Source of the DNA: Mycobacterium sp. KBS0706 | GTDB lineage: Bacteria > Pseudomonadota > Alphaproteobacteria > DSM-16000 > Inquilinaceae | Direction: 5' to 3' | Assembly (NCBI RefSeq): GCF_005938675.2 | Contig: NZ_VCCH02000076.1 | Span: 1-41,565, forward strand | DNA: 41,565 nucleotides | In this document: positions 15,117-24,978 of the stretch, piece by piece | Layout: each line of letters begins with the position of its first letter | Numbering within the stretch: position 1 is the first letter of the stretch | Notes under the pieces: model-generated | The model's database searches: none | Seen by the model: the letters and a program-made list of their open reading frames with translations, nothing else | Told to the model about the DNA's origin: nothing | Translations under genes and position numbers: made by a program

Positions 15117-15995
15117 ATGCTCAACCTCAATGACCTCGGCCTATTCGTCCAGGCCGTGGACAGCGGCGGCTTCGCCGCGGCGGCACGGCGGCTGGGCTTG
15201 CCGAAATCGACCATCAGCAAGCGCGTCGCGGAGCTGGAGGCGGCGCTCGGCGCCCGCCTGATCCATCGCACCTCGCGCAGCTTCGTGCTGACCGAGCTCG
15301 GGCGCGACTTTTATGACCATGCCCGCGGCGCGATGATCGAGGCGGAAGCGGCTGAGGGCGTGGTCCTCCGCCGTCTGACGGAGCCCAGCGGCACCGTCCG
15401 GATCACCGCCTCCGTGCCGACTGCGCAGTCCCGGCTGTCCGGCCTGCTGCCGGCGCTGGCCCGGGCCTACCCGAAGATCCGGCTGCAACTGCACGTCACC
15501 GACCGCTTCGTCGATCTGGTGCAGGAGGGCTTCGACATCGCGGTGCGCAGCCATTTCGCGCCGCTGCCGGATTCCGATCTGGTGCAGCGGCGGATGGCGG
15601 TCGAGCGGATCACGCTGGTGGCGGCGCCGGACTATCTGGCGCGCCGCGGCGTGCCGCAGGAGCCCGCGGATCTCAAGGACCATGACGGGCTGCTGACCGG
15701 CCCTACGATCTGGCGGCTGCGCCACCGCGACGGCCGCGAGGCGCAGGTCGCGCCGGCGTCCAGCTTCATGGCCGATGAATCCGTCGTGCTGCTGAAGGCG
15801 GCTGCTGCCGGGCTGGGCATCGCCTGCGGGCCCGAGACCATGACCGCGGAGGCGCGGGCCGCCGGCACGCTGGCGCCGGTCCTGGCGGAGTGGGAGGCCG
15901 GCACGGTGTGGACGACGCTGCTGACGCCGCACCGACGCGGCCAGCTGCCGGCCGTCCGTGCCGTCATCGACTTCCTGGCGAGGGAGGCAGCTTAG
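15117..15995 (+). CDS. LysR-family transcriptional regulator
   Basis: This 292-residue LysR protein has a helix-turn-helix at residues 3-50 (LNDLGLFVQAVDSGGFAAAARRLGLPKSTISKRVAELEAALGARLIHRTSR). A periplasmic-binding-protein-like effector domain follows (GTVRITASVPTAQSRLSGLLPAL…). The start ATG at 15117 lies within AT-rich sequence without a strong Shine-Dalgarno. The divergent glutathione transferase is the likely target. Its stop overlaps the stop of convergent bcp by 4 nt (15992-15995). Confidence 0.93.
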   Translation: MLNLNDLGLFVQAVDSGGFAAAARRLGLPKSTISKRVAELEAALGARLIHRTSRSFVLTELGRDFYDHARGAMIEAEAAEGVVLRRLTEPSGTVRITASVPTAQSRLSGLLPALARAYPKIRLQLHVTDRFVDLVQEGFDIAVRSHFAPLPDSDLVQRRMAVERITLVAAPDYLARRGVPQEPADLKDHDGLLTGPTIWRLRHRDGREAQVAPASSFMADESVVLLKAAAAGLGIACGPETMTAEARAAGTLAPVLAEWEAGTVWTTLLTPHRRGQLPAVRAVIDFLAREAA

Positions 15996-16456
15996 CCCTT
16001 CTGCGCCGCGGCCAGCACCGCCTCGACATGGCCGGGCACCCGCACGCCGCGCCACAGGCCACGGACGATGCCCTGCTCGTCGACCAGCACCGTCGACCGG
16101 TCGATGCCCATATACTTCCGGCCGTACATCGACTTCTCGACCCAGGCGCCGTAGCGCTCGACCGTGTCGTCGTCCTTGGCCGAGGCCAGGGTGAAGGTCA
16201 GGCCGTATTTCGCCGCGAACTTGTTCAGCGCGGGCACCGGGTCCTTGGAGATGCCGATGATCTCCGCGTCGACGCCCTCGAACTCCGGCAGCGCGTCGTT
16301 GAAGCCGCAAGCCTCCTTGGTGCAGCCTGAGGTGTCGGCCTTCGGATAGAAGTAGACGATTGCCTTGCGGCCGCGCAGGGCCGAAAGCGAGATCGTCCCG
16401 CCGCCGGCCTTGGGCAGGGTGAAGTCCGGGGCGGGCTTGCCGATCTCGACGCTCAT
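15992..16456 (-). CDS. bcp: Thioredoxin-dependent peroxiredoxin (BCP/PrxQ)
   Basis: This 154-residue peroxiredoxin reduces hydrogen peroxide and organic peroxides using thioredoxin. The N-terminal IGKPAPDFTLPKAGGGTISLSALRGRKAIVYFYPKADTSGCTKEACGF contains peroxidatic C45 and resolving C50, four residues apart as in atypical 2-Cys BCP/PrxQ. The later GIDRSTVLVDEQG segment is conserved. The ATG at 16456 follows GGAGAG; upstream in-frame ATGs would extend into the glnE stop region. It lies 34 nt downstream of glnE on the same strand. Confidence 0.95.
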   Translation of the reverse strand: MSVEIGKPAPDFTLPKAGGGTISLSALRGRKAIVYFYPKADTSGCTKEACGFNDALPEFEGVDAEIIGISKDPVPALNKFAAKYGLTFTLASAKDDDTVERYGAWVEKSMYGRKYMGIDRSTVLVDEQGIVRGLWRGVRVPGHVEAVLAAAQKG

Positions 16457-16490
16457 TCGGATCTCTCCAGGCGGGATTCGCTGCGTTTGA

Positions 16491-19400
16491 CTAGGATGCC
16501 GCAGGCTTGGTGGCAAGCTCGTCCGTCGGCGGCGGCCCGATCAGGCGGTCGAACACGGCCATGACCTTGGCCGCCCACCGCCGCATCCCGGCTGCGGCGG
16601 CGTCGAGATCCTCCGGCGGGTCGGCGGCGGCATCCTCGGCCACGGCGCGCAGCAGGCCGCGGATCATGGCGTCGGAGGCTTCGGCTGGGTCGAACCTGTC
16701 CTCGACGGCGAAGCGCAGGAAGGCCTGCACCCGCTGCCAGGTCGCGAGTGCCCGCAGCAGCGTCTCCGCCTCCGCCTCGGGCAGGACGCCGGCCGCCGCG
16801 GCGCGGCGCAGCACCTCGGCCGTGGCCTGGTGCAGGATCTCCGGATAGTCGGCGGCGTGCCGCAGCTGGAGGTACTGGGCGATGAACTCGACATCGACCA
16901 GGCCGCCGCGGAAATGCTTGATGTTCCAGATGTCGCCGCTGTCGCGCTGGCGCGCCATCCGGCCGCGCATCTCGGCGATGTCGCGGCGCAGCTTGTCCAG
17001 GTCGCGGGGCAGGGCCAGCAGCGACCGGATCTCGGCCTCGATCCGGCCGCGCAGCGGACCGTCGGCGTGGATCACCCGAGCCCGGGTCAGGGCCATGTGC
17101 TCCCAGGTCCAGGCGTCGCCGCGCTGATAGGCGGTGAAGGCCTCCAGGCTGGTCGCCAGCGGGCCGGCATTGCCGGAGGGCCTGAGCCGCATGTCGACCT
17201 CGAACAAGGCGCCCTGCGCCGTCGGTGCGGTGATCGCCGAGACCAGGCGCTGGATCAGCCGGGTGTAGTAGACCATCGGCCCGATCGGCTTGTCGCCGTC
17301 CGACATCTGGTCGGCGCCGGCGTCGTGGATCATGATCAGGTCGAGGTCGGAGCGGATGGTCATCTCGCGGCCGCCGAGCTTGCCCATGGCGAGGAGGGCG
17401 ATCCCGCCTTCGGGGAAGCGGCCGTGCCGCCGCGCAAACTCCGCCTCGACCCGCGGCACCAGGGCCTGCAGCGCGACCTCGGTGACGTCGGACAGGAAGG
17501 CGGCGCAGGTCGGCGTCTCGGTCAGGCGGCGCAGGATGTGCACCGCGGCGCGGAAGCGCTGGTCGTTGGTCCAGCGGCGCAGCACGTCGAGCATGTCCTC
17601 GAAGTCGCGCGCCGTCGCCAGCTCCGCCGCCAGCCGCTCCTGCAGCCGCTCCCGCCCCGGCAGGGTGCTGAAGAAGCCCGGCGCCAGCACCGCTTCCAGC
17701 TGGCCGGCATGGGCCGTCAGATAATCCGCGATCCGACCGCCGAAACCGAGTATATCGATAAGGAGATCAAGGAGATCGGGGTTGACGTTAAACAAAGCGA
17801 AGAGCTGGACGCCGGCCGGCAGCCGGGCCAGGAACCCGTCCAGCCGCTGCAGCGTGGCGTCCGGGTCGGCGGTGCCGCCGACGATCGACAGCAGCCGGGG
17901 CACCAGCCCGGTGATCAGGCCGCGCGCCCGCTCGCTGCGCAGCGCCCGATAGCGGCCGTGCAGCCAGCCGCGCACCACGGCGATCGCCTCCGGCGGCCGG
18001 GCGAAGCCCAGCCGCTGCAGCGTCTCGACCGTGCCGGGATGGTCGTCGACGCCGGCGAAGACCAGGGTGACGCTGCCCTCGGGCGGCCGGTCCTCCTGGA
18101 ACAGCTCGGCATAGCGGCTCTCGACCAGCCGCAGCGTGTCGGTCAACGTGGTGCGGAACGACGCCGGATCCGGGAAGCCGAGGAAGGTGCCCAGCGCGTC
18201 GACCTCGCGCGGGTCCTCCGGCAGCGCATGGGTCTGGTGGTCCTCCAGCATCTGGATGCGGTGCTCGACCCGGCGCAGGAAGCGGTAGCATTCGGCCAGG
18301 CTGGCGGCGGTGCCGCGGTCGATCCGGCCGGCCTCGGCCAGCCTGTCCAGCCCGGCGACCGTGCCGCGCAGGCGCAGCTTCGGCTCGCGGCCGCCGAAGA
18401 TCAGCTGCTGCATCTGCACGAAGAACTCGATCTCGCGGATGCCGCCGCGGCCGAGCTTCAGGTCGTGGCCCTCGATGGCGACCGAGCCATGGCCGTGATG
18501 GTGGTGGATCTGCCGCTTGATCGCGTGGATGTCCTGGATCGCCGCGAAGTCGAGGTTGCGGCGCCAGATGAAGGGCATCAGGAAGTCGAGGAAGGCGTCG
18601 CCGGCGGCGCGGTCGCCCGCCACCGGCCGGGCCTTGATCATCGCCGCGCGCTCCCAGCTCTGCGCCAGGGTCGTGTAGTAGCCCTCGGCCGCCGCCAGCG
18701 ACACCGCCGGTGGCGTCGCGCCGGGGTCGGGCCGCAGCCGCAGATCGGTGCGGAACACATAGCCGTCGATCGTCCGCTCCTCCATGATCCGCACCAGGTC
18801 GCGGGCCATCCGGGTGAAGGTCTGGCCGAGGTCGTCCTGCCGGTCGGTCGGCACCTTCTCGGCGTCGTAGAGGATGATCAGGTCGACATCGCTGGAATAG
18901 TTCAACTCCCGCGCCCCCAGCTTGCCCATGCCCAGCACGATCAGGCCGGAGGCGTCAGGCGCCGCTACCGCCTCGGGGCGCAGCAGGCCGCGGGCCGTGG
19001 CGCGGGCCAGGAGATGGGCGACGGCGAGGTCGAGGGTGGTCTCGGCGAGGTCGGACAGGGCGCCGGTCACCTGCTGCAGCGGCCACAGCCCGCCGATATC
19101 GGCCAGCGCGATCAGCAGGGCGACGCGGCGCTTGGCCAGGCGGAATGCCTGCATCAGCCGGGTGGTGTCGGCCTCGGCGGCGGTGTCGGCGCGCAGGGCC
19201 GCCAGCTCCGCAGCGACGGCGGCATCGGGGCCGTCGGCGAGGAAGCGCCGGACTGTCGCCGGGGTCCGCAGCGCCAGCTCAGTCAGATAGGGGCTGCCGC
19301 CGAACACCGCCTCCAGCAGCGCTCGTCCCTGCGGGTCGTCTGGCAGCGCCACGGCAAAATCGCGAAGCTCGGGATCGGATTGCTCGGTCGCGCGTTCAAG

Positions 19401-19499
19401 CCACCGTTCGACGCCGCGCCGGGCACGGTCCGGATCGCCCGCGCGGGGCCAGACGGCATCAGCCAATGCAGCTTCGTAACGTGGCATCGCGCTGTCCAT
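16491..19499 (-). CDS. glnE: Bifunctional glutamine synthetase adenylyltransferase/adenylyl-removing enzyme
   Basis: This enzyme adds AMP to and removes it from glutamine synthetase under control of PII and glutamine, tuning nitrogen assimilation. The 1002 residues hold two nucleotidyltransferase domains. The N-terminal removase has GMGKLGARELNYSSDVDL (about 190-207); the C-terminal transferase has AMGKLGGREMTIRSDLDL (about 704-721). Both Asp pairs are intact. Regulatory helical domains lie between and after. I prefer the ATG at 19499; ATG 19523 and TTG 19547 are alternatives. The gene is divergent from the AsmA-like gene (68 nt) and followed by bcp. Confidence 0.95.
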   Translation of the reverse strand: MDSAMPRYEAALADAVWPRAGDPDRARRGVERWLERATEQSDPELRDFAVALPDDPQGRALLEAVFGGSPYLTELALRTPATVRRFLADGPDAAVAAELAALRADTAAEADTTRLMQAFRLAKRRVALLIALADIGGLWPLQQVTGALSDLAETTLDLAVAHLLARATARGLLRPEAVAAPDASGLIVLGMGKLGARELNYSSDVDLIILYDAEKVPTDRQDDLGQTFTRMARDLVRIMEERTIDGYVFRTDLRLRPDPGATPPAVSLAAAEGYYTTLAQSWERAAMIKARPVAGDRAAGDAFLDFLMPFIWRRNLDFAAIQDIHAIKRQIHHHHGHGSVAIEGHDLKLGRGGIREIEFFVQMQQLIFGGREPKLRLRGTVAGLDRLAEAGRIDRGTAASLAECYRFLRRVEHRIQMLEDHQTHALPEDPREVDALGTFLGFPDPASFRTTLTDTLRLVESRYAELFQEDRPPEGSVTLVFAGVDDHPGTVETLQRLGFARPPEAIAVVRGWLHGRYRALRSERARGLITGLVPRLLSIVGGTADPDATLQRLDGFLARLPAGVQLFALFNVNPDLLDLLIDILGFGGRIADYLTAHAGQLEAVLAPGFFSTLPGRERLQERLAAELATARDFEDMLDVLRRWTNDQRFRAAVHILRRLTETPTCAAFLSDVTEVALQALVPRVEAEFARRHGRFPEGGIALLAMGKLGGREMTIRSDLDLIMIHDAGADQMSDGDKPIGPMVYYTRLIQRLVSAITAPTAQGALFEVDMRLRPSGNAGPLATSLEAFTAYQRGDAWTWEHMALTRARVIHADGPLRGRIEAEIRSLLALPRDLDKLRRDIAEMRGRMARQRDSGDIWNIKHFRGGLVDVEFIAQYLQLRHAADYPEILHQATAEVLRRAAAAGVLPEAEAETLLRALATWQRVQAFLRFAVEDRFDPAEASDAMIRGLLRAVAEDAAADPPEDLDAAAAGMRRWAAKVMAVFDRLIGPPPTDELATKPAAS

Positions 19500-19567
19500 G
19501 TGCCTAAGGTGCGGGCGCAGCATCGGGGTCCCGCGGGGATGGGTCAAGCGAGGGTGAAACGTTCGGG

Positions 19568-22500
19568 ATGAGGGCGCTGAAGATCCTGGCCGAGATCGTC
19601 GGGCTGGCGGTCGCGGGCTTTGCCCTCATCGTCGTCGTGCTGGCATGGCGGCTGTCCTCCGGGCCGCTGGAGATCGATTTCCTCACTCCCTATGTCGAGC
19701 AGGCCCTCGCCGACCGCGACGCCACGGTCGAGATCGGCGCGCTGTCCCTGCGCTGGGAGGGGTTCGACCGGCCGGCGGCGCTGGCCGCGCGCGACGTGCG
19801 GGTGCGCCAGAAGGACGGGACGCTGATCGCGTTCACCCCGGAGGCTACGGCCGATGTCAGCATGCCGAAGCTGCTGCGCGGGGTGGTGGCGCCGTTGCGG
19901 ATCGACCTGATCCGGCCGCATCTGCGGGTGACCCGGACCGAGACCGGGGAGTTCAGCTTCGGGCTCGGCGGCAGCGAGGCCGGAGAGGGCGGGGCATCGA
20001 CGCCGGCGCAAGGGGCGCCGACCCGCGACGTGGTCAAGGATCTGCTGGCGGCGCTCGACGCCCAACTCGGCAGCGAGGGCAGCCCGATCGCGTCGCTGAC
20101 CCGCCTGACGCTGGTCGACGGCAGCGTCCGCATCGACGACCGCATGCTGGGACGCAGCTGGATCGCGCCCAGGGCCTCGGCCGACCTGCGTCGCAGCACG
20201 AGTGGCGTCGAGGGCCTGGCGTCGCTGTCTGTCGTGTCCGGCGATCGGACGGCCCAGTTCGATGGCGAGATCCGGTATCAGCGGGCCAGCCGCAGCGGGC
20301 AGGCGACGATCACCTTCGCCAATGTCGTCCCCGCGGCCCTGACCCGGATCTCGCCGGTGCTGGCGCCGCTGGAGGCGATCGAGAGCCCGGTGTCCGGCCG
20401 GCTCGAGGCCGATTTCGACTCCCACTTCCAGCCGACGACCGGACGGTTCTCGCTGACCAGCATCGAGACCCGGCTCAAGCTGCCGCTCCTGTGGAGCCAG
20501 TCGTTCGACGCCGCCCGGACCAGCCTGTCGGGCTCGGTCGACCTGCCAAAGCGGCGCCTGACACTCGACGATTTCAGCATCGATCTCGGCGGGCCGAGGA
20601 TCTCCCTGTCCGGTCAGGTCGACGCGGTCGGCGACACGCTCGAGGCGATCACGGCCGGGGCCGTCACCAACCTGCCGGTCGACCTGCTGGACAGCCTTTG
20701 GCCGCCGGGTGTGCCGAGTGGGCTGCGCGACTGGATCACAGCCAACCTGCGTGACGGCGTGCTGGACCGCACCGAGTTCAGCCTGCACGCCCGGGCGCCG
20801 CTGTCCAACCCCGAGGCGGTGACGCTGGTCGCGGCCGACGGCACGCTGCAGGCGCGCGACATGACGGTGACCTATTTCAAGGGGCTGCCGCCGATCACGG
20901 GCCTCAACGCCGCGGCCAGCTTCAACCAGTCAACGATGCGCATCGTCACGGCCGGGGGGCGCCTGCAGGACATCGCGCTGCAGCCCTCCGACATCACCAT
21001 CACCGGGCTCGACCTGCACGACCAGGTGATCGACATCGACGCCCGGGTCGAGGGGCCGGTGAAGACGATCATGTCGGTGCTCGACCAGCCGCGGCTGGGC
21101 TACGCCAAGAAGGTCGGGCTGGTGCCCGACCGCATGTCCGGCCGGGCGGCGGCGCGGCTGCATTTCGGCTTCTCGCTGCTGGCCGACCTGCCGTTCGAGG
21201 CGATCCGCATGGGCGTGGAGGGCACGCTCAGCGATGTCGGCATCGCCGCCGCCAAGCCCGGCTACGACCTGGCCGGCGCCGATGCCAAGCTGACGCTCGA
21301 CAAGGCGGGCATGACGCTGGCGGGCAAGGGCCAGATCAACACCGTGCCGGTCGCCTTCTCCTGGCAGGAGGCGTTCGACGACTCGGCCGTGCAGACCAGG
21401 GTGTCGGCGCAGACCACCCTGACCGCCGCGGCACGGGCAGCGCTGCGCCTGCCGGAGTTCGAGCCGGTCGACGGCACCGTCGGCATCGACGTCGACTACG
21501 CCAAACGGTCCGGTGGGGCGGCGACGCTCGACGCCAAGCTGGATCTCACCGACGCGCGGATCGCGATCGACCCGATCGGCTGGGTCAAGCCCACCGGCGA
21601 CAAGGCGAATGGGACGGTCAGCCTGGCCCTGGCCGGCGAGCGCGTCGCCAAGGTCTCGCAGTTCAGCGTCTCGGGCGGCGACATCAGCGCCTCCGGCAGC
21701 GCCGACTTCGCCCGCGACGGGTCGCTGGCGCAGCTCAGCATCGCCTCGTTCCGGCAGGGCCCGAACGACGTCAAGGGCCAGGTCGAGGTGCTGGGCCCGG
21801 ACAGCTACCGACTGGCGCTCACCGGCTCGCGTCTCGACGTCTCCGGCATCCTGGAGCAGCGTCGCGCAGCGCAGGGCAAGGCCGCCGACTCCAGCTCCAC
21901 CACCAGCCCGGCCCCCGGTCCGCGGATCGACGCCACCTTCGATGTCGGGGAGCTGTCCTTCGGCGAAAGACGGTCGCTGCGGGCGGTGCACGGGCGGGCG
22001 ATCGGCCGCACCACCAACCTGCAGGACGTGACCCTGGCGGCGCAACTGCCCGGGGGGGCGCCGATGGACCTGCGCCTGACGCCGCAGCAGGGCCAGCCGG
22101 ACCACCAGATCCTGACCGTGCGCAGCGAGGATGCCGGCGAGACGCTGCAGGTCTTCGACATCGCGGACAACATCACCGGCGGCAGTCTGCTGGCCACCGG
22201 CACCCGCAACGGCGTCACCGGCGCGATCGAAGGGCAGTTCGACGCCCGCAACTTCGTGCTGCACGACGCGCCGGGCATGGCGCGGCTCCTGGCCGCCACC
22301 TCGCCCTCCGGCCTGCAGGACCTGTTCGGCACCAGCGGCCTGACCTTCAACCGGCTCGACGCCGACTTCACCTACGCCGCGGCGCAGCGCCGGGTCACGC
22401 TGAAGCAGGGGCGGGGGGCCGGCGGCGACCTCGGCCTGGCCTTCGACGGGCTGATCGATCTCAGGGCCGAGACCATCGATCTCGCCGGCACCATCGTGCC

Positions 22501-22774
22501 GATCTACCACATCAACAGCGTGATCAGCTCGATCCCGCTGATCGGCGACATCCTGACCGGCGGCGAGGGCGGCGGGCTGTTCGCCTTCACCTACACGATC
22601 CGCGGCTCCTTCGCCGACCCCTCGGTCTCGGTGAATCCGCTGTCGGTGCTGGCCCCCGGCTTCCTGCGGCGCCTGTTCTTCGAGGAGACGCCTTCCGCGT
22701 CGGATGGCGCACCGCGGCCGCCCTCGCCACAGCCGCCGCCGCGGCCGCCGCGCGACCGCGCCAACAGTCGATAG
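19568..22774 (+). CDS. AsmA-like/DUF3971 envelope protein
   Basis: This is a 1068-residue envelope protein of the AsmA/YhdP/TamB group, whose long beta-groove members take part in phospholipid transport or outer-membrane maintenance. One N-terminal membrane anchor (residues 7-28, IVGLAVAGFALIVVVLAW) is followed by a large periplasmic beta-rich part. The hallmark end is present: GTIVPIYHINSVISSIPLIGDILTGGEGGGLFAFTYTIRGSFADPSVSVNPLSVLAPGFLRRLF. A basic proline-rich tail closes it (RPPSPQPPPRPPRDRANSR). Similar genes often stand alone beside glnE/bcp in alphaproteobacteria (from memory). The start is close to the divergent glnE promoter. Confidence 0.9.
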   Translation: MRALKILAEIVGLAVAGFALIVVVLAWRLSSGPLEIDFLTPYVEQALADRDATVEIGALSLRWEGFDRPAALAARDVRVRQKDGTLIAFTPEATADVSMPKLLRGVVAPLRIDLIRPHLRVTRTETGEFSFGLGGSEAGEGGASTPAQGAPTRDVVKDLLAALDAQLGSEGSPIASLTRLTLVDGSVRIDDRMLGRSWIAPRASADLRRSTSGVEGLASLSVVSGDRTAQFDGEIRYQRASRSGQATITFANVVPAALTRISPVLAPLEAIESPVSGRLEADFDSHFQPTTGRFSLTSIETRLKLPLLWSQSFDAARTSLSGSVDLPKRRLTLDDFSIDLGGPRISLSGQVDAVGDTLEAITAGAVTNLPVDLLDSLWPPGVPSGLRDWITANLRDGVLDRTEFSLHARAPLSNPEAVTLVAADGTLQARDMTVTYFKGLPPITGLNAAASFNQSTMRIVTAGGRLQDIALQPSDITITGLDLHDQVIDIDARVEGPVKTIMSVLDQPRLGYAKKVGLVPDRMSGRAAARLHFGFSLLADLPFEAIRMGVEGTLSDVGIAAAKPGYDLAGADAKLTLDKAGMTLAGKGQINTVPVAFSWQEAFDDSAVQTRVSAQTTLTAAARAALRLPEFEPVDGTVGIDVDYAKRSGGAATLDAKLDLTDARIAIDPIGWVKPTGDKANGTVSLALAGERVAKVSQFSVSGGDISASGSADFARDGSLAQLSIASFRQGPNDVKGQVEVLGPDSYRLALTGSRLDVSGILEQRRAAQGKAADSSSTTSPAPGPRIDATFDVGELSFGERRSLRAVHGRAIGRTTNLQDVTLAAQLPGGAPMDLRLTPQQGQPDHQILTVRSEDAGETLQVFDIADNITGGSLLATGTRNGVTGAIEGQFDARNFVLHDAPGMARLLAATSPSGLQDLFGTSGLTFNRLDADFTYAAAQRRVTLKQGRGAGGDLGLAFDGLIDLRAETIDLAGTIVPIYHINSVISSIPLIGDILTGGEGGGLFAFTYTIRGSFADPSVSVNPLSVLAPGFLRRLFFEETPSASDGAPRPPSPQPPPRPPRDRANSR

Positions 22775-24547
22775 CTATTCGCCCACCGCCAGCCCGGCCG
22801 GGCGGCGGTTGTCGTTGGCGCCGTAGACGAAGCCGGGCAGCATCTTGCCGCCGAAGGCCCGGTCGTTGCCGGAGGAGGCGGTTGTGGACCCGGCCGCCGC
22901 CGCGGAGGGCTGCAGCGCGATCAGCTCGGTGGCGCCCCAGGGCGACTGCACCGTCACCTTGTGGCCCATCTGCTCCAGCAGCTTCACCGTGTCGGGCGAC
23001 AGGGCGTAGGGCTCGGCGAAGACTTCGTCCGGCAACCACTGATGGTGGATGCGCGGCGCGTCCACCGCCTCCTGCGGCGCCATGCCGAAATCGATCATGT
23101 TCAGCGCCGCCTGCAGCGTGATGGTGATGATGCGCGCCCCGCCCGGGCTGCCCAGCACCAGCACGATCTCGCCATCCTTGGTCACCAGCGTCGGCGCCAT
23201 CGACGACAGCGGCCGCTTGCCCGGCGAGATGGCGTTGGCCTCGCCCTGTACCAGCCCGAACAGGTTCGGCACGCCGGGCTTGATCGTGAAATCGTCCATC
23301 TCGTCGTTCAGCAGGAAGCCGGTGCCGGGCGCGATCACCCCGGCGCCGAACAGCCCGTTGATGGTGTAGGTCACCGACACCGCGTTGCCGTCCTTGTCGA
23401 CCACCGAATAGTGGGTGGTCTCGGTCTTCTCATGCGGCGTGGCGCCGGGCTGCACCTCCTTCGACGGGGTCGCCTTGTCCGGCAGGATCCTGGTGCGGAT
23501 CTGGGCCGCGTAATCCTTGCTCAGCAGCCGGTCCAACGGGTTGTTCACGAAGGCCGGGTCGCCGAGATAGGTGTTGCGGTCCATATAGGCGTGGCGCATC
23601 GCCTCGACCATCAGATGCACCCCGGCGGCGGAATGCCAGCCCAGCGCCTTCAGGTCGTAGCCTTCGAGGATGTTCAGGATCTCGCACATCGTCGTACCGC
23701 CGGAGGAGGGCGGCGGCGACGATACGAACTCGTAGCCGCGATAGCTGCAGGTCACCGGCGCCGTCTCGGTGACGGTGTAGGCGGCGAAATCCTGCGCGGT
23801 CATGATCCCGCCGCCGGCCTTCATCGCCGCCTCGACCTTCTGCGCGACCGCGCCCTTGTAGAAGGCGTCCGGCCCACCCTTGGCGATGGCCTCCAGCGTG
23901 TCGGCCAGGTCCGCCTGCACCAGCCGGTCGCCGGGCTTGAAGGCCGAACCGTCGGGGCGGAAGAAGATCTTCGCCGCCACCGGGTCCTGCTTCAGCAGCT
24001 TGGCGCCGGCGTCGAGGATGTCGGTGTCGCCGCGGGTCAGGGTGAAGCCCTCGCGCGCCAACTTGATGGCCGGCGCCATCACCTGCTCGCGCGGCAGGGT
24101 GCCGTAGCGCTGCAGCGCGGTATCCAGCCCCAGCACGCTGCCCGGCACGCCGACGGCGAGATAGCCGTACAGGCTGGCGCCCTTGACCGGGTTGCCGGCG
24201 GCGTCGAGATACATCGCCTTGGTCGCGGCCGCCGGCGCGGTCTCGCGGAAGTTCAGGAAGGTGTCGCGGTCGTCCTTCGCCAGGTGGATGACCATGAAGC
24301 CGCCGCCGCCGATATTGGCGCAGCAGGGGTTGGTGACCGCCTGGGCGTAGCCAGTGGCGACCGCGGCGTCGACGGCGTTGCCCCCGGCCCGCAGGATCTC
24401 GGCCCCGGCGTCGGAGGCGAGGTGCTGCGACGACACCACCATGCCGTCCGGCGCCTCGACCGCGGGCGGGGAGGCGGCCCAGGCTGCGGCCGCGCCCAGC
24501 GCACAGGCCACCAGCGCCAACGATGCCATCGCATGCCGGATCATCAT
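22775..24547 (-). CDS. ggt: Gamma-glutamyltransferase, periplasmic
   Basis: This enzyme cleaves glutathione and other gamma-glutamyl compounds, or transfers the glutamyl group. The 590-residue precursor has a signal peptide (residues 1 to about 25, ending AAAAWA|AS). The self-processing site is TTHYSVVDKDGNAVSVTYT, where T377 becomes the N-terminal nucleophile of the small subunit. The substrate-binding motifs SSPPPSSGGTTM, LNDEMDDF, PLSSMAPT and GSPGGARI are all present. AGGAGG stands 3 nt before the ATG at 24547 and 6 nt before a second ATG at 24544; either may be used. Its N-terminus points away from the mini-RTX gene. Confidence 0.95.
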   Translation of the reverse strand: MMIRHAMASLALVACALGAAAAWAASPPAVEAPDGMVVSSQHLASDAGAEILRAGGNAVDAAVATGYAQAVTNPCCANIGGGGFMVIHLAKDDRDTFLNFRETAPAAATKAMYLDAAGNPVKGASLYGYLAVGVPGSVLGLDTALQRYGTLPREQVMAPAIKLAREGFTLTRGDTDILDAGAKLLKQDPVAAKIFFRPDGSAFKPGDRLVQADLADTLEAIAKGGPDAFYKGAVAQKVEAAMKAGGGIMTAQDFAAYTVTETAPVTCSYRGYEFVSSPPPSSGGTTMCEILNILEGYDLKALGWHSAAGVHLMVEAMRHAYMDRNTYLGDPAFVNNPLDRLLSKDYAAQIRTRILPDKATPSKEVQPGATPHEKTETTHYSVVDKDGNAVSVTYTINGLFGAGVIAPGTGFLLNDEMDDFTIKPGVPNLFGLVQGEANAISPGKRPLSSMAPTLVTKDGEIVLVLGSPGGARIITITLQAALNMIDFGMAPQEAVDAPRIHHQWLPDEVFAEPYALSPDTVKLLEQMGHKVTVQSPWGATELIALQPSAAAAGSTTASSGNDRAFGGKMLPGFVYGANDNRRPAGLAVGE

Positions 24548-24778
24548 GCCCCTCCTGTCGTCGCTTGGCCGTGCCGGATTTGGGCACCAGCCTCGGACCG
24601 TATGCTGCCTTGGCCGTCCCTCCGCCGCAATGCCGGCGCGATGCCGCCATCTGGCCATCCTTCGCATACGGACGATACATCTCGGCGGGGCGCGCGACAT
24701 CTGCCTGATACAGGACTTGCGTCATTCTCTCGCATGCACGGGGCGCCATCGGGCGCGCGGCTGTGACGGAGAACGACC

Positions 24779-24973
24779 ATGGCGGTCTATTTTGGAGATG
24801 CCGGCGACAATGTGATCTTCGCCGGTGACGAGAACGACCTGGTGCACGGGCTGGGCGGCAACGACCCGCTGGGCGGGGGCGTCGGCGGCGACATCAACGG
24901 GGACTCGACGGCCGATTTCAACATCGTCCTGACCGGTACCCCGGCCCTCGTCGCCGGCGACTTCGTGCTGTGA
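24779..24973 (+). CDS. Miniature RTX-type calcium-binding protein
   Basis: This 64-residue frame fuses two recognisable parts of RTX exoproteins. The first half, GDAGDNVIFAGDENDLVHGLGGNDPLGGG, carries one to two glycine-aspartate nonapeptide calcium repeats. The second, GDINGDSTADFNIVLTGTPALVAGDFVL, is the terminal motif seen at the end of serralysin/M10-type and related type I-secreted RTX proteins. Everything normally between is missing, yet the frame is intact with ATG, upstream GGAGAA and TGA. It may be an internally deleted remnant or a small secreted protein. No type I secretion gene is nearby. A strong hairpin follows its stop. Confidence 0.6.
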   Translation: MAVYFGDAGDNVIFAGDENDLVHGLGGNDPLGGGVGGDINGDSTADFNIVLTGTPALVAGDFVL

Positions 24974-24978
24974 TGGCC

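Noticed and set aside
15992..15995. 4-nt overlap of LysR and bcp stops as a regulatory feature
   Set aside because: Convergent overlaps of this size are common in compact genomes and need no special explanation.
16830..19571. 913-codon plus-strand frame opposite glnE
   Set aside because: It is repetitive Gln/Asp/Val/Gly-rich antisense translation; glnE motifs on the other strand are unambiguous.
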